The notes under the pieces: model-generated
Told to the model about the DNA's origin: nothing
Databases searched by the model: none
Seen by the model: only the letters and a program-made list of their open reading frames with translations
Made by a program: the position numbers and the translations under genes
Source of the DNA: Fervidibacter sinensis
GTDB taxonomy: Bacteria > Armatimonadota > Fervidibacteria > Fervidibacterales > Fervidibacteraceae
Length of the DNA: 64,000 bases
Assembly: GCA_032161045.1 (NCBI GenBank)
Contig: JAVHTH010000005.1
Strand: one strand, 5' to 3'
In this document: in pieces, positions 1 to 8,090 of the stretch
Position numbering within the stretch: the stretch's first letter is position 1
How the letters are laid out: each line of letters starts with the position of its first letter

Positions 1-2
1 AA

Positions 3-497
3 AAGGGGCGACCTTCAATCGCTCAATGGACGCTTGTGGTTTTGCTTGCGGTTGGACCCTACCTTTTAGCATGGCTGCTTTTTGGATTTCAACCTGTAGC
101 GACATTCAAAGCAGCAAGTGCAGCCCACCACGCACAAGCGGGCGCTCATGCAAGGAGTTATTTGCCTTGGGTTTTTGCAAACCTTGCGGATTTTGCGATG
201 GCTTTAGGTGGTGCTTGGTTAGGTTTGGTAGCCGTTCGCCTCTGGGCTTGGTTCAGACAAGAGCGTTGGCAGCCTTCAATTTGCATGGTGACTTTGCTTG
301 TGTTGGTGTTGCTTAATTTAAGCGGTATGGTTCGCGGTGAGGTTGCACGCCTTTGGATGGTTTTCGTTCCTTTACTGGCTTTGGAATCAGTCAAGTTTCT
401 GCCTACCAGACCTCTTGAACTTGCGTTATTGACATTCGTTCAAGGTGGGATGGGATTAGCGCTACACATTCAACTTGAGTTTCTGCGACCATTCTGA
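3..497 (+). CDS. Integral membrane protein, C-terminal part (gene runs off the left edge)
   Basis: The reading frame is open from the first bases of the window to a TGA at 495-497, so the gene starts upstream of the window. A GTG at 36 could be a start but has no convincing ribosome site. About four hydrophobic stretches are visible: residues near VVLLAVGPYLLAWLLFGF, a central Leu/Ala helix, LVLVLLNLSGM and the C-terminal LALLTFVQGGMGLAL. A short RGEVARLW motif lies between helices, as seen in some polytopic glycosyltransferase-like or uncharacterised membrane proteins. The product should sit in the inner membrane. No catalytic residues can be assigned from this fragment, so function is left open. 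Confidence 0.6.
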   Translation, partial: KGRPSIAQWTLVVLLAVGPYLLAWLLFGFQPVATFKAASAAHHAQAGAHARSYLPWVFANLADFAMALGGAWLGLVAVRLWAWFRQERWQPSICMVTLLVLVLLNLSGMVRGEVARLWMVFVPLLALESVKFLPTRPLELALLTFVQGGMGLALHIQLEFLRPF

Positions 498-626
498 AGC
501 CCCTTTCAAGGTCTTTTTGCCGTCTAAAGACTTGGGAAGAACTCCTAACGCTTGGGTGAAATTGCTGCCAAGATTTCTGATACGCAAATTGAGCGGAAGG
601 ATTTAGTGTCTGGAGGGAATGAAAGG

Positions 627-1526
627 ATGGCAGAAAGTGCCACCAATGCTATAAACATGCGGCTGGCTGTTCCGTTGACTTTTCAGCCTACGAACCAAGT
701 GCTTTACTACGATGCCACAGGTTTTGAGGATCTGCGTTGGGGCGAACCCGTTGTCGCCGAAACTCGCTTTGGACCCCAGATAGGCTGGGTTCGCCGCACT
801 CCTTCTTTGGTTTTGAGCACAGAAATTGTGCCTTACCGCTTATTGCGCCGGACTGACTCCGAAGATATACGGCGATACTACCAGTTGAGGGACAAAGCGC
901 ATCAAGACATGGAGTTTATCCGTCAAAAAGTCCGCGAACATGGGTTGCCGATGAGGTTACTTGAAGCGGAGTATCCTCTTGACGAAAACCAATTGGTCGT
1001 TTACTTCGCAGCAGAGGGGAGAGTTGACTTCCGAGCCTTGGTTGCTGATTTGAAACGATGTTTTCCAAAGCGGGTCATGTTGTTTCAAATTGGCGCCCGC
1101 GACGCGATACGAACCATCGGCGCTATCGGTCCCTGCGGTCGTCCATCTTGCTGCTCCCTTTTCTTGCGAAGGTTTGAAAGCGTGACGATGAGGATGGCGA
1201 AAGAACAAATGCTTGACCTGAACCCAGCAAGGCTGCTTGGGGCTTGCGGTAAACTCAAGTGCTGCCTGCGTTACGAGCACGAACTCTATTGCGAGTTGCT
1301 CGCATGCTTGCCGAAAATCGGACAGTGGGTTCAAACGCCGAAAGGAAAAGGTCAGGTCACCGACTTGAATGTTTTGCTGATGAGGGTAACCGTTGCATTG
1401 GAAGATGGAGGTTACAGCGTTTGGCATGTGAGCGAGTTGTCAAATTTTGGGGACAGCGCTCGCGCTAACGGTGACCAAGTTACTCCCAGTAAGAACAGCG
1501 AAGTTCAAAGTGAAACCGAAATTTGA
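627..1526 (+). CDS. ricT: PSP1/RicT (YaaT) family protein
   Basis: This 299-residue protein matches the PSP1 C-terminal domain family, whose best-known member is RicT (YaaT) of Bacillus, part of an iron-sulfur-binding complex that affects mRNA processing. Visible marks are the paired cysteine motifs CGRPSCC near residue 170 and CGKLKCCLRYE near residue 207, which in the family bind an Fe-S cluster. The frame is open upstream to 552, but the ATG at 627 is preferred because GGAGGG at 612-617 sits 9 bases before it. The C-terminal tail after the PSP1 domain is short and polar. The gene converges on the selenoprotein gene that ends at 1536. The family call is secure; the role in this organism is inferred. 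Confidence 0.85.
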   Translation: MAESATNAINMRLAVPLTFQPTNQVLYYDATGFEDLRWGEPVVAETRFGPQIGWVRRTPSLVLSTEIVPYRLLRRTDSEDIRRYYQLRDKAHQDMEFIRQKVREHGLPMRLLEAEYPLDENQLVVYFAAEGRVDFRALVADLKRCFPKRVMLFQIGARDAIRTIGAIGPCGRPSCCSLFLRRFESVTMRMAKEQMLDLNPARLLGACGKLKCCLRYEHELYCELLACLPKIGQWVQTPKGKGQVTDLNVLLMRVTVALEDGGYSVWHVSELSNFGDSARANGDQVTPSKNSEVQSETEI

Positions 1527-1535
1527 CAACCCCAC

Positions 1536-4196
1536 TTACTTGCTTTGCTTTAGCAACCGCTCAACGCATGTGAGTGCTTCAAGTAAACTGCTGCCGAGAT
1601 AGCGCAGAACTCCCCGTCGGTCAATAACAGCGTAAGTCGGCAATGTCCGCACACCATATCGCATCATCGTCTCGCCCAAGTAACGATTGACAGGGCGGTC
1701 AATGGCAACTGGATGGGTCAAATTTCGTTCCTTGACAAATTGTTGAATCCGCTTTGTTTCCCATGAAGGTGTGTGGATGCTGATCACAACCAGTCCTTGC
1801 TTGTTGAATTTTTGTGCCAACCGAACTACCGACGGTAGTTCTTGAAGGCACGGACCTCAGCCAAACCAATCGCAAAAATCAAGGACAACGATTTTGCCCC
1901 GCAACGCCGAGAGAGTTATCGGTTTCGTGTTGAGCCAAACTTGCACGGACAAATCGGGAGCAGGTTTCCCAACTTCAGGAGGATTCAATTCCAACTCCGC
2001 TTTCGGTTTCTCTGTTTCCACCTTTGGTGTCACGGGTCGCAGGAAGATAAACAATTCGCCATTGCGAACATCAACACTTTCAATGTTTGCCCTTGTAGGT
2101 TGAACAGACACAATTTTCAGCGCATCTTTACCTTCGCCAATCTCAACTTCCAAATTGAGCCAACCGTAGCGAGTTGGATCGCGGACAACCACTCTGTGCC
2201 GTCCTGCCGTCAAACCCCTCAGTTCAAATTTCCCATTTCGGTCGGTCCTCGTGGCGATCATTCCGCCTTCCAGCGTGTAAATGCTGACATTTTGAAGCGG
2301 TCCTTCATAGCCTATCACTGTGCCTGTCAACACGCAACCTGCCCGTTTGAGGGTTATTGTGCCGACATCTTTAACCTCGCCAATTTTAAGCGTGAACTTT
2401 TCGGTCCAAACAGCACCGTAACCTTCGGCTTTGATGGACAAGTAATAAGTGTCTCCTTGCCAAAGTCCTACAACTTCAAACTGCCCCTTTGAATCTGTGA
2501 CTGCCATCTCCCTTGCTATACTGGAAGCCCTTGCAAAGGTCTCAGTTACAAACTCCCGAATCCAATTCGCTGTGATAATAGCGTTTGGTATGGGCTTACC
2601 AGTCTCGTCTACAACTTTGCCTTTCACCTTTGGCGATGGGATTTTCGCAAGTTGAAGCACTATGTTTTTCGCCTTTGCTTCATCTGGGAAAAGCACAACT
2701 TCCTCTTTGGTGCGCAGATCATCCTTATAAGCGCGCAAGCGCACCTGCTTGAGCGGTTGAAGGTTAGTCAAAACGAAGTTGCCTTGCTCGTCGGTTACAG
2801 CCCGCTGTGGTTCAAATTCAGTTTCCATGTTCAAAACAACAGCGTTAGGAACGGGTTTACCTTGTTCGTCCACAACGCGACCGCGCACCATCAAACCTTT
2901 ACGCAATTGAATGTCCATGCGGGTCGTCTCGCCCTTTTTAATGACGCCCTTGTATGGGTTGGGAGCAGTCGGTAGAAACTCAACAGGTGGCAAATATACC
3001 GGCGGTGCTCCAATGTAGCACTCAAATTCTCCCGGCGGAACTTGAACCCGATAGCGCCCTTGCCTATCGGTTTTCGCTTGGGCAACCCAATAGAGCACAG
3101 GAGCATCCGCTCGCTTGATGATTTGTCCCACCATGATGACTACATCGGCAACAGGTTCACCCGTTTCCACATCCGTTGCAACTCCTTCAAGGAAGCCACC
3201 TTTGGTTAGGGTTATGGTTGGCAAAGTGACCTTTTGACCTGAACGAACGAAGAAATTGACGACAGGCGGCATAGCAACCCACTCGCTCACCTTCCTTTCC
3301 TCATAGTGCAGCGAGATTTCGTAGTGGTAAGGTTGCAACTTGCTCAAGCGATAGCGACCTTGTTCATCGGTTGTGACCTCACCGCTTATCCAGCCTGAAG
3401 GGTTACGCCAAAAGAGACGGATTCCAGCAGCGGGAGTGCCATCTTCGTATCGGACTTCACCTTCAGCCTCGCCGGGTTCTTCTAACACGATGTCCTTTAA
3501 CACTGTCAAGGGCGTTTGCGAAAGACGAATTTCAGGTTCACTTATGTCGGCGGGTTTCACAATGCGACCAAACCTTTCGTGCTCTAACCGAAGGTGAACA
3601 GCACCGCCCCTTGGTAAACCTTTCAAGCGCACAAACCCATCGGCATCGCTGACGGCGGTTAACCCAAGTTCTTCGGCTTCACGCTCGGTAGACAACCATT
3701 CTGGCAAAGGCTGTTCAAAAAACTCCCGACCTCTTGGCAATTTCGGCGAGATGACGGTTGCAACTGTTACTTTCACACCTTGCACGGGTTGACCGCTTTC
3801 GTCTATGACCCGAAATTCCAAGACAGTTTCTGGGGGAAGCGTGATGGTCACGGGTTTATCGGGCGGAAGCGTCTCCGAACCAAATTGAACCTTGGGGTTG
3901 TTGCTGCGGATGCGGCAACCGTTGACACCATAACCATCCGCAACCGCATGCAAACTTGCACCATAACCTTCAGGAGTGATTTTCGCTTCGGGGAAGATGA
4001 ATTGACCGCGAGAGTCCGTTCGCGTCACAAACCTTCGCTCTTTATCCTCGCCTTCGTAAACTCGGCAAATGACCTTTGCATTGACGATAGGTTTGCCATC
4101 CACGCTTTGCACCTTGCCAACGATGGATGCGAAGGTGAAGGAGTTGCAAAGGAGTAAAGTGAGCAACACCAAAATCTCTTGCTTGCAATACTTCAT
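1536..4196 (-). CDS. Predicted selenoprotein: secreted carboxypeptidase-regulatory-like repeats with C-terminal TlpA/thioredoxin domain (Sec-Gly-Pro-Cys)
   Basis: Read through one in-frame TGA (1857-1859), this is an 886-residue protein with selenocysteine at residue 780. It starts with a signal peptide (LVLLTLLLCNSFTFA), then carries about seven carboxypeptidase-regulatory-like beta-sandwich repeats (GxVxDxxGKPVxNAxV pattern). It ends in a TlpA/AhpC-TSA thioredoxin fold beginning near PEVGKPAPDLSVQ. The active site reads DFCDWFG-U-GPC, so the TGA replaces the first cysteine of the CxxC motif. The frame then continues without a break through LPSVVRLAQKFNKQGLVVIS to TAA at 1536. Downstream residues such as RTLPTYAVIDRRG are normal thioredoxin-fold sequence, which argues against a decaying pseudogene. 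A SECIS-like hairpin lies at 1823-1841. GAGGTG precedes the ATG at 4196. It follows an ECF sigma/anti-sigma pair on the same strand. Confidence 0.85.
1823..1841 (-). promoter_or_regulatory. SECIS-like hairpin of the TlpA selenoprotein
   Basis: On the minus strand, 15 bases after the TGA at 1857-1859, GAACUACC pairs perfectly with GGUAGUUC (8 bp) around a three-base GUC loop. The loop G is 24 bases after the UGA. Bacterial SECIS elements recognised by SelB lie directly downstream of the UGA with a G, usually GU, in the apical loop at about 16-37 bases, so position and loop both fit. The hairpin is inside the coding region and is translated. Confidence 0.7.
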
Positions 4197-4222
4197 AAAA
4201 GTTCACCTCTTTGCACAGCGTT

Positions 4223-4247
4223 GTAGGGCAGGGTTTTAAACCCTGCC
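4223..4247. repeat. Dispersed GC-rich palindrome
   Basis: The segment is a near-perfect inverted repeat: GTAGGGCAGGGTTTTAAACC followed by CTGCC. It is one member of the palindrome family found throughout the window. It lies between the anti-sigma gene and the selenoprotein gene. It could form a hairpin in the transcript and act as a weak terminator or mRNA stabiliser, which is inference. Confidence 0.7.
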
Positions 4248-4321
4248 GACTTCTTCATCAAACGCGGATTTTTGCTGTCACAGAGCAAAACTATGCTCTG
4301 CTTCGGTTGGCAATGGTTGCG

Positions 4322-5170
4322 CTACGGTTGCATTGGCAGCGGTGCCGGGATTTCAGCAACAGTGACGGGTAAAGTGATCGCACTTTGATGGAACGGCACA
4401 GAAACTTCTTGAGCGGCAGGTGCATTTAAAGCACGGTGGATGAAAATCTCAGGTGTAGGTTCAGCAGGATTGAGAGAAGCGACACGCTCAATGCGGATGA
4501 GAACTGTCCTCGGTTGAGTTTGAGATTCGCCAAAGGTTTCAGTTGGCGATTCAAACAATGCCGACATTTGTTCGTGGCTTTGCCTCTCGCTCTTCTCGCT
4601 TGTTCGGGCTATCGCTTTTGGTAACTCAAACTTTTTGCGAACTTCAACCTTGACATTTGCCTTCCGCAAAGGTATTGCCTGCCGCTTCACGGTGGTCTCC
4701 TTAACGGTCGTCACTGTGACCGTTTTAGGTTGCTTTTGGGGTTTTTGCAATTTCTGACTTGGTGGCATCAGTTTCTTCACACCTGCAAATTCCGTTGGAA
4801 TTTCAACTTTACGAACATCTGCTGTCTGTGAAATGAAAGGTTGATGAGCGAAATTAGCAGCGAACCAAATCAGAACGAATGCTGCGACAGCGAAAATCGC
4901 TTGGGAACGAAGTGCAACAACTCGGTGGCGCACTAATGACCTCTGTGCAGCAATTTTTTGCTCAATGCTTTGTTTCAAAGTCGGTGATGGAATTGGACAA
5001 AAATCAGCAAAAGCATCGTCCAATAGCCAAAGCAACTTTTGAACTTCCCGCCATCGTTTCCGACACTCAGGACAACGATGCAAATGGTCAGCCAATGAAT
5101 GAGCCTTTGCGCTGTCCAAATTTCCTTCCACATAAGCGTCAAGCAGTTTGCGAACAGTTTCACATCGCAT
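4322..5170 (-). CDS. Anti-sigma factor with N-terminal zinc-finger (zf-HC2) domain
   Basis: The first 45 residues form the putative zinc-finger of anti-sigma factors, with HLHRCPEC (H-x3-C-x2-C) and an upstream cysteine in MRCETVRKLL. A single membrane segment (AIFAVAAFVLIWFAANFA) near residues 90-110 would place the rest outside the cytoplasm. That part is low-complexity, Lys/Pro/Thr-rich and has no recognisable domain. The ATG at 5170 overlaps the stop of the sigma factor gene by one base (TGATG), so the two are translationally coupled. It probably holds the ECF sigma factor inactive until an envelope signal arrives. Confidence 0.85.
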   Translation of the reverse strand: MRCETVRKLLDAYVEGNLDSAKAHSLADHLHRCPECRKRWREVQKLLWLLDDAFADFCPIPSPTLKQSIEQKIAAQRSLVRHRVVALRSQAIFAVAAFVLIWFAANFAHQPFISQTADVRKVEIPTEFAGVKKLMPPSQKLQKPQKQPKTVTVTTVKETTVKRQAIPLRKANVKVEVRKKFELPKAIARTSEKSERQSHEQMSALFESPTETFGESQTQPRTVLIRIERVASLNPAEPTPEIFIHRALNAPAAQEVSVPFHQSAITLPVTVAEIPAPLPMQP

Positions 5171-5781
5171 CAATCATCACCCGCTTTTGATTTGACTTTC
5201 AAAAATGGTGCCTCAGGAGATTTGCCCTCCAGCATTTGAGTGAGTGGGGCTAATTTCTCCCTAAGCATCTCCCTCGCCCTCGCCAAACGGGATCGGACTG
5301 TGCCGATAGGGATGCCAAGAACTTGGGCAATTTCGTCGTAACTTAGCCCGTCCATGTGATACAACAAGACCACGATTTGAAAAGGTTCAGGCAACTCGGC
5401 AACAACTCTGCGCACCAAAGCCCTCAACTCCGCCCTTTCCAACTCAACTTCAGGGTCAATGTCGGTTCGGAACAAAATTTCACTTTCACCGCTCAACGGC
5501 TCAACAAATTCTTGCTCAACAGCGCGACGGCGACGGTAACGCAAGCAAATGCGAACTGCTAATTTGCGCAACCAAAATGGAAAAGCGCGGGCATCTTGTA
5601 ATGTCTTCAATCGGCGAAAAGCATGGACGAAAACATCCTGTGTGGCATCTTCAGCATCTTCGCGATGGCGCAGCAACGCCACTGCCAGCCGAAAAATCGC
5701 TGCTTGATAGCGTTGGACAAGAGCCATAAACGCTTGTTCGTCACCGCCTTGTGCTCGTCGCACCAATTCCTCTTCCGTCAT
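5170..5781 (-). CDS. ECF-type RNA polymerase sigma factor (sigma-70 family)
   Basis: The protein shows sigma region 2 (DEQAFMALVQRYQ, then DATQDVFVHAFRRL, core binding and -10 recognition) and region 4 (LPEPFQIVVLLYHMDGLSYDEIAQVLGIP as an HTH, followed by TVRSRLARAREML). Regions 1.1 and 3 are absent, as expected for the ECF group. The frame extends upstream to 5901. The ATG at 5781 is chosen because GAGGAAATCAGCG precedes it and because MTEEELVRRAQGGD is the usual ECF N-terminus. It is the first gene of a sigma/anti-sigma/selenoprotein set on the minus strand, so it may control the downstream TlpA-like gene. Confidence 0.9.
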   Translation of the reverse strand: MTEEELVRRAQGGDEQAFMALVQRYQAAIFRLAVALLRHREDAEDATQDVFVHAFRRLKTLQDARAFPFWLRKLAVRICLRYRRRRAVEQEFVEPLSGESEILFRTDIDPEVELERAELRALVRRVVAELPEPFQIVVLLYHMDGLSYDEIAQVLGIPIGTVRSRLARAREMLREKLAPLTQMLEGKSPEAPFLKVKSKAGDD

Positions 5782-5948
5782 CGCTGATTTCCTCGCCTCT
5801 AAGGTGCAATTGAGCCGCTCCATATGGAAAGAGTCGCGGCTACTTGAAAAAGTTCCCCGAAATGGATGCGGGTTGCGTAGAACAAGTTCCCAACCAAACA
5901 AAATCTTGGCAAGTCAGTGAATAAGCAACATGGAAAAGTTATCGTGCA

Positions 5949-6370
5949 AGTTTCAGCCGATTACTTGGCTATATTTGCAATCCAAACATCATTTACGCTG
6001 CAACGAACGATCACCCTTATCACGACGATTGCGTTGCCGAAGAAGTGCTCAAAAGCGGTGCCGGAGAACAAACTTGGATAGGAGTTACGCAGTTGGATGT
6101 AGGGGCGGCTGCTAAGCCGCCCGCAAGGGCAGTTTTAACCCCTTATAAAGGATGTTTTCGGGCAGACTATCGTCCGCCCCTACACAAAATGACATCAACT
6201 GCGTAAGTCCTACTTGGAAAAAAGTCAACAGCGGATTGAGCCACCTCAATGTCAATTGCCTTGCTATCAACCCACATGACCCAACAATCCCTTACGCTGG
6301 CACCGGTGGCAACAGTGCTTTTGTGGGGAAGGATTTAGCGGTTGCCGAAAGACTCTGCGCATCAAGTTAA
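5949..6370 (+). pseudogene. Remnant of a BNR/sortilin-type beta-propeller gene, split by a MITE
   Basis: Two short reading segments join perfectly when the inserted element is removed. Before it, the frame gives NPNIIYAATNDHPYHDDC and ends AGEQTW. After it, the frame resumes TWKKVNSGLSHLNVNCLAIN and then PHDPTIPYAGT. The pattern W-x-x-V-N-S-G-L and D-P-x-x-P-x-x-x-Y-A-G-T is that of BNR/sortilin-like propeller blades. Only about 90 residues remain, there is no start codon or signal peptide, and the frame ends at TAA 6368-6370. It is a dead fragment of a larger gene. Confidence 0.65.
6079..6211. mobile_element. MITE-like element, copy 1
   Basis: A 133-bp element has imperfect terminal inverted repeats (TAGGAGTTACGCAGTTG at the left; the right end CAACTGCGTAAGTCCT is its near complement). 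It is flanked by a 7-bp direct repeat ACTTGGA at 6072-6078 and 6212-6218. Removing it plus one repeat restores the reading frame of the surrounding propeller fragment, so the insertion is directly visible. The inside holds GC-rich palindromes and no coding capacity. A second copy lies at 56445-56602. Its mobilising transposase is not in the window. Confidence 0.8.
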
Positions 6371-6445
6371 GCCGAATAAGTCGTTCTTTTGCGTGGTTAG
6401 GTCAAAAGTCCCCAAAATGGCTTCATTTCCCGCAATTTCGGTCTT

Positions 6446-6494
6446 CAAATTTGTTAAGCAAATTCTTTACAAATTCGTTCGGCGCGGTTATAAT
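6446..6494 (+). promoter_or_regulatory. Sigma-70-type promoter of the suf operon with possible operator repeats
   Basis: TTTACA at 6466-6471 and TATAAT at 6489-6494 are separated by exactly 17 bases, giving a near-consensus promoter about 85 bases before the SufR-like gene. Three CAAATT repeats (6446, 6459, 6470) overlap the -35 region, the last two 11 bp apart, i.e. one helical turn. They are candidate binding sites for the regulator encoded immediately downstream, by analogy with SufR autoregulation. The promoter is well supported; the operator is a guess. Confidence 0.75.
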
Positions 6495-6586
6495 GTGGAC
6501 GGTTCATGATGGCGTTTGTGTTGAGCGGAGATTTGCTTTGGGGCAAAGCGAAATGGACTTGTTTTGAAAAGGGATGGTGAACTTTC

Positions 6587-7240
6587 GTGACGAACTTGGG
6601 TCAATCGTTGAACCTGTCGCCGACAAGGCAAGCAATCATAAGGCTTTTAAAGGAGTGGGGGAAAGGGACAGCGAATCAATTGAGCAAGGCTTTAGGGATA
6701 AGTCGGGTTGCCGCTCATCAGCACCTTGATTGGCTCAAGGAACAAGGTTTGGTGCAAGTTAGGGTAGAGCGGCATGGAAGAGGTCGTCCTACGGAAGTCT
6801 TTTCATTGACCGAACTTGCTCAGGAACTTTTCTTTCCACGCCTCTATGACTTGTTCGCACTTGTTGCCCTTGATGAAGTTGCATCGGAATTAGGAGAGAG
6901 GTTTTTGCTCAAAATCTTCCACAGGTTCCGAGAACGATTAACTGAGCGACTGAAGGAGTTCAAGGGTGGGTTGCGAGAACGAGTGAAAACGGTCACGGAA
7001 TTGCTAAACGAGCAAGGTTATTTTGCCCGCTGGGAGGAAACTAAGGACGGGTTTGTCCTTTCGTTTTCTAACTGCCCAATCGCTCAAATTTCAAAGCGCT
7101 TTCGTGAAGCCTGCATTTCAGAAGAAGAGGCGTTGTCAAAAGTCCTTGCCACTTCGGTGATCCCGGAATGCAATCAGGCTTCTGGCGAGGTCAAGTGTCG
7201 CTATTTCATCCCGAAAGCGAAAAGTCAAGTCCAGCAGTAA
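6587..7240 (+). CDS. sufR: SufR-like Fe-S cluster-sensing transcriptional regulator
   Basis: This 217-residue protein has an N-terminal winged helix (residues 10-70: TANQLSKALGISRVAAHQHL as the HTH, then RHGRGRPTEVFSLT as the wing). Its C-terminal part has four cysteines arranged C-x12-C-x18-C-x8-C (in NCPIAQ, REACIS, PECNQ, VKCRY). SufR regulators of the suf operon use such C-terminal cysteines to bind an Fe-S cluster and repress suf genes when clusters are plentiful. The start is the GTG at 6587, with GGGATGGTGA just before it. It leads the suf gene set and sits directly behind a strong promoter, so autoregulation is likely. Confidence 0.8.
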   Translation: MTNLGQSLNLSPTRQAIIRLLKEWGKGTANQLSKALGISRVAAHQHLDWLKEQGLVQVRVERHGRGRPTEVFSLTELAQELFFPRLYDLFALVALDEVASELGERFLLKIFHRFRERLTERLKEFKGGLRERVKTVTELLNEQGYFARWEETKDGFVLSFSNCPIAQISKRFREACISEEEALSKVLATSVIPECNQASGEVKCRYFIPKAKSQVQQ

Positions 7241-7287
7241 CCGCCTTTGGCGGTCTTGACTCAAACCCGACAAGGAGGTCATTGGAA

Positions 7288-8064
7288 ATGACTGAAGCGT
7301 TGGAGATACGAAACTTAAGAGTTTCCGTTGACGGTCGTGAAATTCTAAAGGGTGTCAACTTGGTTGTGCCCAAAGGCGAAATTCACGCTCTAATGGGACC
7401 GAACGGTTCGGGCAAAAGCACTTTAGCCCAAACTTTGCTTGGACATCCTCGCTATGAAGTGCTTGATGGCGAGGTCCTTTGGAAGGGGCAGAACATACTG
7501 GAACTTTCTCCCGATGAGCGCGCCAAATTGGGGCTCTTCCTTGCCTTCCAGCACCCAATTGAAATTCCCGGAGTCGTTTTGGGCAACTTCCTCCACATTG
7601 CCTATCAGGCTGTCAAGGGAGTTGAAATCCCAATTGGTCAATTCAATCGCATGCTGATGCAGAAGATGCGGATGTTGGACATGGACCCAAGTTTCATTGG
7701 GCGTGGGCTCAACGAGGGCTTTTCGGGCGGTGAACGGAAGCGGTGTGAAATTTTGCAGATGGCTCTCCTTGAACCTGAGTTCGCTATCATGGACGAAACT
7801 GACTCCGGACTTGACATTGATGGAGTTCGCGTTGTCGCCAACGCCGTCAACAAACTTTACGAACAATCGGGCGGTCAAATGGGGTTTCTCATCATCACCC
7901 ACTACTCACGCATTTTGCGCTACATCCAACCGTTGCACAAAACTCATGTCATGATGGACGGTCAAGTTGTTTTGTCAGGTGATCCCAAGTTAGTGGACGA
8001 GTTAGAGGAAAGGGGTTACGACTGGCTGGAAGAGAAACTCAAGACAGAAAGGGTTCCCATTTGA
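7288..8064 (+). CDS. sufC: Fe-S cluster assembly ATPase SufC
   Basis: SufC is the cytoplasmic ABC-type ATPase that works with SufB and SufD as the cluster scaffold. The 258-residue sequence has Walker A GPNGSGKST, the SufC-type signature LNEGFSGGERKRCEIL, Walker B EFAIMDETDSGLD and the switch histidine in LIITHYSR. The frame opens at 7168, but the ATG at 7288 has an ideal AAGGAGG 8 bases upstream and matches the family N-terminus (ALEIRNLRVSVDGREIL). It is the second gene of the operon, closely followed by sufB. Confidence 0.97.
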   Translation: MTEALEIRNLRVSVDGREILKGVNLVVPKGEIHALMGPNGSGKSTLAQTLLGHPRYEVLDGEVLWKGQNILELSPDERAKLGLFLAFQHPIEIPGVVLGNFLHIAYQAVKGVEIPIGQFNRMLMQKMRMLDMDPSFIGRGLNEGFSGGERKRCEILQMALLEPEFAIMDETDSGLDIDGVRVVANAVNKLYEQSGGQMGFLIITHYSRILRYIQPLHKTHVMMDGQVVLSGDPKLVDELEERGYDWLEEKLKTERVPI

Positions 8065-8090
8065 ACTGCGCTATCAAGGAGGAACAAAAG

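Noticed and set aside
1536..1857. Separate short thioredoxin-fold gene downstream of a truncated 779-residue protein
   Set aside because: The two frames are the same frame with only one TGA between them, at the catalytic cysteine position, and the 12 codons between TGA and the supposed start are conserved thioredoxin sequence.
1842..2492. Plus-strand open frame within the selenoprotein gene
   Set aside because: It is antisense to conserved repeat domains and has no recognisable protein features.
5930..6370. Two small independent genes in the gap before the suf operon
   Set aside because: They are out-of-frame readings of a beta-propeller remnant and of the inserted MITE.
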